This document shows, one piece after another, positions 1-6,324 of a stretch of 6,324 bases of DNA. Every line of letters starts with the position of its first letter. Position 1 is the first letter of the stretch. The notes under the pieces were generated by a model. It was not told the origin of the DNA, made no database searches, and saw nothing but the letters and a program-made list of their open reading frames with translations. The DNA is from Crocinitomicaceae bacterium (GTDB lineage: Bacteria; Bacteroidota; Bacteroidia; Flavobacteriales_D; Sanyastnellaceae): the NCBI GenBank assembly GCA_020848015.1, contig JADLBA010000189.1, forward strand, positions 1-6,324. The letters run 5' to 3'. The position numbers and the translations under genes were made by a program.

Positions 1-932
1 AGACCGATGAAGAATTGATGCAACAGATGAAATGGGAGCGCATTTCTTTTGAAACCCACTTAGAAAAAATAAAAATTGCATTGCTGTATGCACGAGAAAA
101 GAGGACTCGTCCCAGACTGGATGATAAAGCGATCACCTCGTGGAATGCTATGATAATCAGGGCTTATGTGGAAGCATACAAAGCTTTTGGCAGGAAATAT
201 TTTCTGGAAACAGCTATTTCAACCGCAGGATCGCTGCTGAAACATTTCTGTCGTACCGATGATACATTGTGGCACACCTTTACCAAAGACAGGGCGGCAA
301 TTGATGGCTTTCTCGACGATTATGCATTCTCTATAGATGCGTTTATATCGTTACACGAAGTTACCGGAGAAGAAGGGTGGATAGCACAGGCACTGAAGTG
401 GGCAGAGTTAGTCCACGAGAGGTTTTTTGATCCGGATTCCGGGCTTTATTGGTACACTTCTGAAAATGCACATGAACTTTTTGTTAGACAAAAAGAAACG
501 GCAGACAATGTCATGCCGTCTTCCAACTCATCGCTGTGCAGGTCATTTTTCCTACTGTCCCGCATACTTGAAAATCCCTACTGGGAAGAGAGATCGCGGG
601 AAATGCTTTCATATATGATTTCTTCGATGAGTTATGGAGCATCATGTTCTAACTGGCTGATGGCGCTATTAGCCCATACTTATCCTTTTCGCGAAATAGT
701 AGTTACCGGCCCCGGAGCTATTACCGAGGCAGAGTTGTTGCAAAAGCATTTTTTGCCCAACACAATGATTATGGCATCAACAACCGAACGTTCATTGCCG
801 CTTTTTCGCGACCGCTTTAGTGATACAACCGCCATTTATGTTTGCAGCGGGAAGAGTTGCAGTTTGCCGGTGACATCTGCCGCAGAGGTTTTACAAGAAT
901 TTGAGAAACAGAATGATATACGCCACACATAG
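1..932 (+). CDS. YyaL/SSP411 (DUF255) family thioredoxin-domain protein, C-terminal part (5' truncated)
   Basis: The reading frame is open from base 3 and runs to TAG at 930-932. The first in-window start codons (TTG 15, ATG 18) are probably internal, because the family is usually about 650-700 residues and only about 309 are visible. Family marks seen: R-P-x-L-D-D-K then T-S-W-N at about 108-148; a D-x-F-L-D-D-Y-A-F stretch near 300-330; D-N-x-M-P-S-S-N-S-S at 504-533; and a C-terminal C-x4-C-x2-P motif (Cys at 843 and 858, Pro at 867) a short distance before the stop. In this family (bacterial YyaL, human SPATA20) the N-terminus is a thioredoxin-like domain and the rest an (alpha/alpha)6-barrel resembling glycan-processing enzymes; the biochemical role is not established. 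What is seen here is the barrel plus the complete C-terminal tail; the thioredoxin-like part would lie upstream. No frameshift is evident. The family call is confident; function is unknown. Confidence 0.88.
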   Translation, partial: TDEELMQQMKWERISFETHLEKIKIALLYAREKRTRPRLDDKAITSWNAMIIRAYVEAYKAFGRKYFLETAISTAGSLLKHFCRTDDTLWHTFTKDRAAIDGFLDDYAFSIDAFISLHEVTGEEGWIAQALKWAELVHERFFDPDSGLYWYTSENAHELFVRQKETADNVMPSSNSSLCRSFFLLSRILENPYWEERSREMLSYMISSMSYGASCSNWLMALLAHTYPFREIVVTGPGAITEAELLQKHFLPNTMIMASTTERSLPLFRDRFSDTTAIYVCSGKSCSLPVTSAAEVLQEFEKQNDIRHT

Positions 933-1836
933 AAGACTTGGGCTGATAATTTTTATATTGACAGTATTTGCACTTTTTTCTCCTTTATTGAGGGCACAGA
1001 TCATTGACAACAGACTGGGCAATGCGTTTAAGGAAGAAATGTTTTTCAACCAGGAATTTCTCTGGCAGAACAAGATTAAAAATGCGACGGGGGTAGTCTC
1101 TATAAAACGCCCTAACCGCCCCATAGAGAGCAGACCCGATCTGGTTGTTTACCGGTTCAATGAGGTTGGTCTGTTACAGCAATTAGACAAAATTACATCG
1201 GTACTCGATCTTATTGATAGTCTTACGATCGAATATCACCGCAATATAAAAGGGGAGTTGGAGTATAAGAGTGAGGTGCGGAGAAGTGGATATCAGACCA
1301 CCCGGTTTATTTATGACAAAGAAGGACGTCTTATCCGTCTTGACTTTGGAAAAAACGAAAATATTTCATCCGAAAAGTCGCGCTTAGAGCCTGGACAGAT
1401 GATCAGTGTCAGTTCTGAAACCTTCACTTATATAGATGCAGGAACAAATGCTATCAGAAAAAGCAAGTACAATAATTACGGATTATTATATTCAAATGAA
1501 ACGGTGACAAAGAGCGATCTGGGTTATATTACCTCTGATATTATAGAACTGGTGATGTCGAATAAGATTACGACACGTTCCTACACCTATAATGATAAGG
1601 GCTGGGTTAGTCAGGTAGAAACGACTGATAACCTCAGTAAAAATTCTACTACCGAAGTTTACAGTTATGACAATGTTGGAAACCTTGAAAAGATTGAATA
1701 TTTCAATGGTACAACATTGTATGAAGAGTTGGATATCCTCTACACAGAGACTATGCTGATTGAGGCGATTCTGCGCAATGATCTTCAAACGCATGAGATT
1801 GTTATCACAAAATTCTCATACGATTTTTATAATTGA
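913..1836 (+). CDS. Exported protein with YD/RHS-like repeats, function unknown
   Basis: ATG at 913 gives a 307-residue protein. It is preferred to TTG 901 because it places a compact signal peptide at the N-terminus: R7-R8, then a hydrophobic core at residues 9-26, with likely cleavage after Ala28 (L-R-A|Q). The mature part holds about six degenerate YD-type units, each an aromatic-x-Y/F-[ND]-x2-G-x-[LV] turn followed by a beta strand. They start near residues 80, 108, 134, 172, 226 and 252, mostly 26-28 apart, with a diverged or missing unit between 172 and 226. The clearest are Y134-D-K-E-G-R-L, Y226-N-D-K-G-W-V and Y252-D-N-V-G-N-L. YD repeats in large RHS/teneurin proteins build a beta-shell; here there are too few for a closed cage, and no toxin tip or RHS core is visible. 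The start overlaps the preceding gene by 20 bases, suggesting co-transcription and perhaps translational coupling. A weak AGAGG lies about 25 bases upstream, too far to act as a normal ribosome site. No lipobox is seen, so a periplasmic or secreted product is inferred. Confidence 0.8.
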   Translation: MIYATHRRLGLIIFILTVFALFSPLLRAQIIDNRLGNAFKEEMFFNQEFLWQNKIKNATGVVSIKRPNRPIESRPDLVVYRFNEVGLLQQLDKITSVLDLIDSLTIEYHRNIKGELEYKSEVRRSGYQTTRFIYDKEGRLIRLDFGKNENISSEKSRLEPGQMISVSSETFTYIDAGTNAIRKSKYNNYGLLYSNETVTKSDLGYITSDIIELVMSNKITTRSYTYNDKGWVSQVETTDNLSKNSTTEVYSYDNVGNLEKIEYFNGTTLYEELDILYTETMLIEAILRNDLQTHEIVITKFSYDFYN

Positions 1837-1850
1837 TTCGTTGGGCTGAT

Positions 1851-2162
1851 ATGAAAAGACTGGTTTTCTTAGTTGCGATCCTAAGTTGCCTGCTGGCTGC
1901 CCCGTCACTTTATGCACAACGCACTAAAAAAAGACCACCCAAAGGAGAAAATGTGCAGACACCTGAAAGTGCCGTTGCAAAAAAAGAGGCCCAACGGGAG
2001 GCGATTATGGAAGATTACAAAATGCAAAAAAAGCATCTCAGGGAAATCCAAGATAAGGAAACGAGAAAAAGGATGAAAAGAAATTTGAAGCATTCCCGGA
2101 AGCAATCCTGGGGAAAGGATATTCCGTGGTACAAACGAGTCTTTAAGAAGAAAAAATTCTGA
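1851..2162 (+). CDS. Small, highly basic exported protein, function unknown
   Basis: ATG at 1851 gives 103 residues. The signal peptide is clear: K2-R3, a hydrophobic core at residues 4-17, and cleavage expected after Ala22 (S-L-Y-A|Q). The 81-residue mature chain has 28 Lys/Arg against 10 Asp/Glu. Its central part (about residues 43-85) is charged and probably helical, and it ends in a basic-aromatic tail, P-W-Y-K-R-V-F followed by four Lys and Phe. Conserved-looking points are I-Q-D-K-E-T-R-K-R-M-K and the W-Y-K-R-x-F tail. I recall similar short lysine-rich exported proteins in other Bacteroidota but cannot name a family. The start lies 14 bases after the stop of the YD-repeat gene with no convincing Shine-Dalgarno, so it is probably the last gene of that unit. 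An in-frame TTG at 1833 overlaps the previous stop but would put six polar residues before the signal peptide, so ATG 1851 is chosen. The length, signal peptide and tight context support a real gene; the function is unknown. Confidence 0.72.
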   Translation: MKRLVFLVAILSCLLAAPSLYAQRTKKRPPKGENVQTPESAVAKKEAQREAIMEDYKMQKKHLREIQDKETRKRMKRNLKHSRKQSWGKDIPWYKRVFKKKKF

Positions 2163-2166
2163 TTCA

Positions 2167-2200
2167 GGGTTCTCCGGAGCTGTGAAGGGGGGAATTTTTT
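2167..2200 (+). terminator. Possible weak Rho-independent terminator
   Basis: TTCTCC at 2170-2175 can pair with GGGGAA at 2189-2194 (one G-T wobble) around a 13-base loop, followed directly by six T at 2195-2200. GGG at 2167-2169 could add G-T wobbles with the T run. It begins a few bases after the stop of the small basic protein and would separate that unit from the receptor gene. The stem is short and not all Watson-Crick, so this is tentative. Confidence 0.33.
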
Positions 2201-2268
2201 GTCGAATCTGTATTTAAGGTGTGATTATTTGCTAATGGGTGATTTTGAATTAATTAGCAGATTGGAAA

Positions 2269-2335
2269 GAACCTGCTTAACGTGATAAAAAAAAAGTTCA
2301 CCACGAACCTGATGTTAAGAGGAGTTAAAACGTGA
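2269..2335 (+). repeat. Imperfect direct repeat with a small central palindrome
   Basis: GAACCTG occurs at 2269-2275 and again at 2305-2311, 36 bases apart. Each copy is followed by TTAA and then CGTGA: the first compactly (to 2285), the second with about 11-13 extra bases (CGTGA at 2331-2335). Between them lie nine A at 2287-2295 and a palindrome, GTTC at 2296-2299 and GAAC at 2305-2308 around five bases. The matches are read directly from the sequence; a role as an operator is inference, and short repeats like these can arise by chance in AT-rich DNA. Confidence 0.35.
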
Positions 2336-2350
2336 AGGAATTCATACTTT

Positions 2351-2380
2351 AGCGCCCGCTTGGCGAAAGCCGGTCAGACC
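2351..2380 (+). promoter_or_regulatory. GC-rich structured segment in the receptor 5' leader
   Basis: This 30-base GC-rich island sits in AT-rich DNA and ends 22 bases before the receptor ATG. GGC at 2362-2364 and GCC at 2369-2371 form a stem closed by a GAAA (GNRA-type) tetraloop. The same GGC, with the next G, can instead pair with CGCC at 2353-2356, giving CGCC/GGCG around five bases, so the two hairpins exclude each other. GGT 2372-2374 and ACC 2378-2380 could form a third tiny stem. The pairings are visible, but all stems are only 3-4 pairs, so regulation of translation is conjecture. It matches no known riboswitch class that I recognise. Confidence 0.3.
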
Positions 2381-2402
2381 ATCAATTATTAACCAAGAAG
2401 TT

Positions 2403-5400
2403 ATGCAGAGAAGATTTTACCTTCTTTTATTACTCGTTTTCCTTTCCTTTTCAGCAGCAGTTGCGCAGAACTCAGGTACTTTGAAGGGAAAAGTCACTGA
2501 TAAGGACACGAAAGAACCGCTTCCGTTTGTGAATGTGATTCTTTTTCTGAACGGTACATTGGTAACCGGTGGTACTACTGATATAGATGGTGAATACACC
2601 ATCAAGCCGATAGATCCGGGCACCTACGAGGTGCGCTTCCAGTTTGTCGGTTACCAACCTGTTTCTCAGACCAATGTGCCTATTCAAGCAGGAAAAATAC
2701 AGTTTGTAAATCAGGAAATGAGTTCTGGTGTTGAGCTCGAGACCATTGAGATCGTGGAGTTTAAAGTTCCACTGATTGATAAAGACGGTGGTGCCTCCGG
2801 AGGTACTGTGACCCGTGAAGAAATTGCAAAAATGCCCGGAAGAGATGCGCTGGGTTTAGCCCAGACGGTTGCGGGGGTAAGCAGTGCCGGTACAGGTGGG
2901 GGAATCTCCATCAGGGGTGCGCGCACTAACTCAACTTGGGTGTACATTGATGGTATTAAAGTTCGCGGCTCCACTTCACTCCCCAAATCTGCAGTGGAGG
3001 AAATTTCTGTTATCACAGGTGGTATCCCCGCTAACATTGGAGATGCTACCGGAGGGGTTATCAATATTTCGCTCAGAAGTGCTTCATCGAAATATACAGG
3101 AGGAGTTGAAGTGATATCATCCGGTTTTAAAAGTGGAGAGACTGCTGTGGGGCTTGATCGGTATGGTTACAACCTCATCGAAGGATCTGCTTCCGGCCCT
3201 ATTTTTTTTAAGAAAGATTCGGCGGGCAATAATGTGCGCCCGATTCTCGGCTTTTTTGTATCGGGTAACTATACCGATATTTTAGACCCAAGTGCTGCAT
3301 TTGGGGGTGTTTACCGGATGAACGAAGATGCCCGCCAGGCGATACTCCAAAATCCACTTCGTCAGAATGTTCAGCCGGATGGTTCAGTAAACGGGGCACT
3401 TTACAATGCTGACTTTTTGAACAGCAGTAATTTTTCAAAGGTAAAAACCCGTTTGAATGTGCGTCGTAGGGCAGCTAATCTTGTGGCCAAGTTTGACGTA
3501 AATACTTCTGAGACCGTGACCCTGACTTTCGGTGGTACAGCGGCTTTCAGCCGAGACCATAATTTTGATTATGACAATATGCTGATGAACTGGGAAAACA
3601 ATCAGGAGGAGACATCTCTTGACTGGAGGGCGTATGCAAAATTCTCACAACGCTTTAAAAACTCAGAAGAAGAAGGCACAGCCAACAATCTGAAAAATGT
3701 TTTCTACTCGATAATGGCCGATTATAGTTCCAGTTTTGACAGGGTGCAGGACGATACCCATAAAGATTCGTTTTTCCGGTATGGTCATGTGGGATACTTT
3801 GATATTACAAGGCGTCCGAGCTATACCATAGCCGGAGATGGGAGTTATTTCGAGCAAAGCGGCTGGCAGGATGTAAATGTGAATTTCCGGCCATCAGAAT
3901 ATAACCCTGATTTGGCTGCTATTACCAATCAGTTTTTTTCACTCTTTGAGACCAGTCCGTATGTCAATGAGGTGCTCAGTGGTGCAGATCCGATTATTAC
4001 TGATGTGCAATTTTATGATTCCAATTTAAATAGCTTTATATCCGAAACCGCTGCGATCGGGAATGATCCATATTCTTCACTGTTCAATGTACAGGCGGGG
4101 AATGGTATGATCAATGGTCAGCAACCGTCGGATACATATTCTCTGTGGAGCTACATTGGCTCCCAGGGCAATAATTACAGTGTGGTTAATCAGAAGCAAT
4201 TCAGGGTATCAGGAACTGGTTCTGCGGATATAAAAGACCACGCACTGCAGATTGGATTTGAATTTGAGCAGCGCCGCGATGCGGGTTATTTTCTTGCTCC
4301 AGTTGGTCTGTGGCAATTGGCTCGTCAATATACCAACTTCCATAACCAGGAATTGGATCGCGATAATGTCAGCTATTTTACTAATGAGTCAACGCTATAT
4401 GCAAACTATGGCAACATCGTTGGCTCCGACCAGTTTGAATTTGATTATAACCTGCGCACGGCGCTGGGACTTAATCCAAATGGACCTGAGTTTATCAATA
4501 CTGATGCTCTCAGTCCTGATTTTCTTTCTGTAGATATGTTTGGTGCCAGTGACCTGCTTAATTCGGGAAACAACTATGTTACCTATTATGGCTATGATCA
4601 CAAGGGGCATAAACTCAACAAACGTCCTACCATTGATGATTTCTTCTCGCAGCGCTATAATCTGGGCAATATGAATAATTCTTATGCAAGCCGCTCAGTA
4701 GGTGCATTTGAGCCTATCTATATTTCAGGTTATGTAATGGATAAATTTGCGTTTGATGATCTAATTTTCAACGTAGGCTTGCGTGTGGATCGTTATGATG
4801 CCAACCAGTATGTACCGAAAGATCCTTATGTGATTAGCGAAGCATTCACCGCCGGCGAGGTTAATTTCGGAGATTTCAATACGTCGCGTCCGACCAATAT
4901 CGGGGATGATTTTGTTGTGTATGTTGATGACCTGAAGAATCCGACATCAATTACAGGATATCGCGACGGAAGTGTATGGTACAATGCAGAAGGCCAGGAA
5001 GTGACCGACCCGCTGACTTCTGTTGCTTCGGGTGGAAAAGTAAACCCATTCCTCAAGGTGGATCCAGATGCTGAACTGACTGGTGGAGCGTTTAGAGAGT
5101 ATAAGCCTGCGGTAAATTTTATGCCTCGCGTTGCATTCTCTTTCCCGATTTCAGAGGAAGCACTCTTTTTTGCTCACTACGATATTCTCACACAGCGTCC
5201 GACTACATCTAATCGTTTTAACCCGGTTGATTATCTCTATATGGAAAACAGGAATGTGCTGCTGAACAATCCTGATTTACGCCCTGAAAAGACTGTTGAC
5301 TATGCGTTGGGATTCCAGCAGGTGCTTTCTCGTACCTCTTCTATTAAAGTAGAGGCATTTTATCGCGAGCTTCGCGATATGATACAGGTTCGCAGTTTTG

Positions 5401-6167
5401 TTGGAGCCTATCCGAGTACATACAGGGCTTTCGGCAATCTCGACTTTGGAACTGTAAAAGGGCTTACGCTTACTTATGATTTGCGCCGCACAGGTAACCT
5501 TTGGATGAAAACATCCTATACGCTTCAATTTGCCGATGGAACAGGCTCTACAACACAGTCTCAACTTGCGTTGATCAATGCAGGTCTCCCTAATCTGCGC
5601 ACTGTATCCCCCTTCAATTACGATCAACGGCACCGTATTGTTACTACGGTTGATTATCGTTATGGAGGAGGCTCCGACTACAATGGTCCGGTATGGTTTG
5701 GCAAGCAGGTATTCCAGAATACGGGAATTAACTTAATAGGTAACTTAGGCTCTGGCACACCCTACACTCCTCAGGTGAATGCCACTCCAATTACAGGTGA
5801 AATTTCACCAACTACTGCGGGGTCCATCAATGGTGCCCGTCTTCCATGGCAGTTTACACTGGATGCTAACCTTGACCGCAATTTCACATTGCAGTTTGGT
5901 AAGGATGAGAACAAAAAGAAAACAGCTAATCTGAATGTGTATCTCTGGGTAACCAATTTGTTGAACACTCGGAACATTGTTGGCGTTTATCGTTACACCG
6001 GAGTACCGGATGATGATGGTTACCTCGCAGCAGCACAGTTCCAGTCGTTTATCAATGCACAAAACTCTCCGGAGGCATATCGCAATTATTACGGTATGTA
6101 TGTGAATAACCCCTACAACCTTGGAGCTCCCCGTCAGATGAGACTGGGAATACGCCTTGATTTTTAA
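2403..6167 (+). CDS. TonB-dependent outer-membrane receptor with carboxypeptidase-regulatory-like N-terminal domain
   Basis: The gene encodes 1254 residues, for energised import of an unknown ligand across the outer membrane. Signal peptide 1-21 has R3-R4, a Leu-rich core and cleavage A-V-A|Q. Residues 25-110 form a CarboxypepD_reg-like beta-sandwich: G-x-V-T-D-x-D-T-x-E-P-L-P-x-V-N-V, then T-D-x-D-G-x-Y near 59-65 and P-G-x-Y near 72-75. A linker around 111-125 (L-E-T-I-E-I-V) may hold the TonB box. The plug spans about 126-225, with M-P-G-R (144-147), I-R-G-A-R (170-174), Y-I-D-G (181-184) and G-D-A-T-G-G-V-I-N-I (213-222). The rest is a 22-strand barrel by family rule, with long Asn/Tyr/Asp-rich loops, clearest at about 480-600 and 640-780. 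The chain ends R-L-D-F, the terminal aromatic expected for outer-membrane insertion. It is longer than classical siderophore receptors (about 700-800) and typical SusC (about 1000), but long members are common in Bacteroidota. No SusD-like gene follows within the window. The reading frame is intact. The ligand cannot be inferred. Confidence 0.95.
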   Translation: MQRRFYLLLLLVFLSFSAAVAQNSGTLKGKVTDKDTKEPLPFVNVILFLNGTLVTGGTTDIDGEYTIKPIDPGTYEVRFQFVGYQPVSQTNVPIQAGKIQFVNQEMSSGVELETIEIVEFKVPLIDKDGGASGGTVTREEIAKMPGRDALGLAQTVAGVSSAGTGGGISIRGARTNSTWVYIDGIKVRGSTSLPKSAVEEISVITGGIPANIGDATGGVINISLRSASSKYTGGVEVISSGFKSGETAVGLDRYGYNLIEGSASGPIFFKKDSAGNNVRPILGFFVSGNYTDILDPSAAFGGVYRMNEDARQAILQNPLRQNVQPDGSVNGALYNADFLNSSNFSKVKTRLNVRRRAANLVAKFDVNTSETVTLTFGGTAAFSRDHNFDYDNMLMNWENNQEETSLDWRAYAKFSQRFKNSEEEGTANNLKNVFYSIMADYSSSFDRVQDDTHKDSFFRYGHVGYFDITRRPSYTIAGDGSYFEQSGWQDVNVNFRPSEYNPDLAAITNQFFSLFETSPYVNEVLSGADPIITDVQFYDSNLNSFISETAAIGNDPYSSLFNVQAGNGMINGQQPSDTYSLWSYIGSQGNNYSVVNQKQFRVSGTGSADIKDHALQIGFEFEQRRDAGYFLAPVGLWQLARQYTNFHNQELDRDNVSYFTNESTLYANYGNIVGSDQFEFDYNLRTALGLNPNGPEFINTDALSPDFLSVDMFGASDLLNSGNNYVTYYGYDHKGHKLNKRPTIDDFFSQRYNLGNMNNSYASRSVGAFEPIYISGYVMDKFAFDDLIFNVGLRVDRYDANQYVPKDPYVISEAFTAGEVNFGDFNTSRPTNIGDDFVVYVDDLKNPTSITGYRDGSVWYNAEGQEVTDPLTSVASGGKVNPFLKVDPDAELTGGAFREYKPAVNFMPRVAFSFPISEEALFFAHYDILTQRPTTSNRFNPVDYLYMENRNVLLNNPDLRPEKTVDYALGFQQVLSRTSSIKVEAFYRELRDMIQVRSFVGAYPSTYRAFGNLDFGTVKGLTLTYDLRRTGNLWMKTSYTLQFADGTGSTTQSQLALINAGLPNLRTVSPFNYDQRHRIVTTVDYRYGGGSDYNGPVWFGKQVFQNTGINLIGNLGSGTPYTPQVNATPITGEISPTTAGSINGARLPWQFTLDANLDRNFTLQFGKDENKKKTANLNVYLWVTNLLNTRNIVGVYRYTGVPDDDGYLAAAQFQSFINAQNSPEAYRNYYGMYVNNPYNLGAPRQMRLGIRLDF

Positions 6168-6210
6168 TTGAAAGTTTTAAAGGAAATCAGACATAAACAA
6201 TCGCGATAAG

Positions 6211-6324
6211 ATGATTAAAATGTTGGGTAGAATAAACGTTATAGCACTCGCCCTTTTTTCTGTCAGCACGGCTTATGCTTATAAAAATGAGCCGGACAAT
6301 CAGAATGATCAGCATCCTTCTGGA
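6211..6324 (+). CDS. N-terminus of an exported protein, 3' truncated by the window end
   Basis: ATG at 6211 opens a frame that stays open to the last base, giving 38 residues. The first 23 form a convincing signal peptide: K3 and R7, a hydrophobic core at about residues 8-18, and A-Y-A at 21-23 before Tyr24. The 15 mature residues visible are polar and rich in Asn, Gln and Asp. It starts 43 bases after the receptor stop, with no terminator between, so co-transcription is likely. AAAGGAAA at 6179-6186 is too far from the ATG for a usual ribosome site; ATG 6220 (Met4) is an alternative start that keeps a shorter signal peptide. No Cys is visible, so a SusD-type lipoprotein is unlikely. Too little is present to name a family. 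A chance open frame this short is possible, but the signal peptide and position argue for a real gene. Confidence 0.68.
   Translation, partial: MIKMLGRINVIALALFSVSTAYAYKNEPDNQNDQHPSG

Larger units (their letters stand above)
2163..2402 (+). other. Intergenic leader upstream of the TonB-dependent receptor
   Basis: This 240-base stretch has no convincing ORF. It is mostly AT-rich and should hold the receptor's promoter and 5' UTR. Contents in order: the possible terminator (2167-2200), an AT-rich stretch (2195-2270), an imperfect direct repeat (2269-2335) with a nine-A tract at 2287-2295, a GC-rich hairpin segment (2351-2380), then an A-rich run to the receptor ATG. I could not find a good match to the Bacteroidota sigma-ABfr promoter (TTTG near -33 with TAnnTTTG near -7) at the right spacing; the closest -7-like sites are TGATTTTG at 2240-2247 and TACTTTAG at 2345-2352, both without a proper upstream partner. 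AAGAAG at 2395-2400 is only two bases from the ATG, too close for a standard ribosome site. Confidence 0.6.

Noticed and set aside
901..912. TTG start at 901 for the YD-repeat protein
   Set aside because: ATG 913 in the same frame is a better start codon and leaves a more typical signal peptide; no ribosome site favours TTG.
1492..1794. 100-codon ORF on the minus strand opposite the YD-repeat gene
   Set aside because: The composition is unconvincing and the opposite strand encodes repeated Y-x-D/N-x2-G motifs behind a signal peptide.
1833..1850. TTG start at 1833 overlapping the TGA of the YD-repeat gene, as the start of the basic exported protein
   Set aside because: It would add a polar extension before the signal peptide; ATG 1851 puts the signal peptide directly at the N-terminus.
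1887..1920. Cys13 of the small basic protein as a lipoprotein cleavage site
   Set aside because: The Cys sits early in the hydrophobic core with Leu at -2 and is followed by more hydrophobic residues and a better A|Q site at residue 22.
2172..2179. CTCCGGAG perfect palindrome as a hairpin or operator
   Set aside because: It has no loop, so it cannot fold on itself as a hairpin, and eight bases are too few to call an operator.
2345..2352. TACTTTAG as the -7 element of a Bacteroidota promoter
   Set aside because: It misses one consensus base and no TTG-type -33 element lies at the usual distance upstream.
2711..3064. 117-codon ORF on the minus strand inside the receptor gene
   Set aside because: It is a shadow of the plug-coding region; the plus-strand frame has clear plug motifs.
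5277..5633. 118-codon ORF on the minus strand inside the receptor barrel
   Set aside because: It lies wholly opposite the intact receptor frame, with no signal peptide, domain or plausible ribosome site.
2403..6167. Receptor as a SusC of a SusCD polysaccharide-utilisation locus
   Set aside because: No SusD-like lipoprotein, glycoside hydrolase or sigma/anti-sigma gene is visible, and the downstream gene start lacks a lipobox.

Overview
The window looks like an ordinary chromosomal stretch from a member of the Bacteroidota (Bacteroidetes). The main reason is a 1254-residue outer-membrane receptor with the phylum's typical order of parts: signal peptide, carboxypeptidase-regulatory-like beta-sandwich, TonB plug, then a very long beta-barrel ending in Phe. 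Supporting signs are several small exported proteins whose signal peptides end in A-x-A or Ala-Gln, a YD-repeat-like secreted protein, and weak or absent Shine-Dalgarno sequences. Base composition looks moderate, neither strongly AT- nor GC-rich by eye (not computed). The lineage within the phylum cannot be fixed from this window.

Layout, all on the + strand. Positions 1-932 hold the C-terminal part of a YyaL/SSP411 (DUF255) family protein whose N-terminus lies outside the window. Positions 913-1836 encode an exported protein with YD/RHS-like repeats that overlaps the yyaL-like gene by 20 bases. Positions 1851-2162 encode a very basic, small exported protein. These three are packed tightly enough to be one transcript. 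A 240-base gap follows (2163-2402). It starts with a plausible weak terminator and also carries an imperfect direct repeat, a 9-A tract and a GC-rich segment that can form competing hairpins. Positions 2403-6167 encode the TonB-dependent receptor. After 43 bases, a new gene starts at 6211 and runs off the window with only its signal peptide and a few mature residues visible.

How the genes work together: the receptor should import an unknown ligand across the outer membrane, powered by TonB-ExbB-ExbD, which is not in the window. The gene starting at 6211 is close enough to be co-transcribed and encodes an exported protein, but the visible part has no lipobox, so it does not look like a SusD lipoprotein partner. 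The three upstream genes appear to be a separate unit, and nothing in the sequence links them to the receptor's function.

I found no RNA genes, CRISPR array, insertion sequence, attachment site or defence system. I see no strong evidence of a previously undescribed system. The points most worth a second look are the partial exported gene after the receptor, the small YD-repeat protein next to the basic secreted protein, and the structured leader before the receptor.
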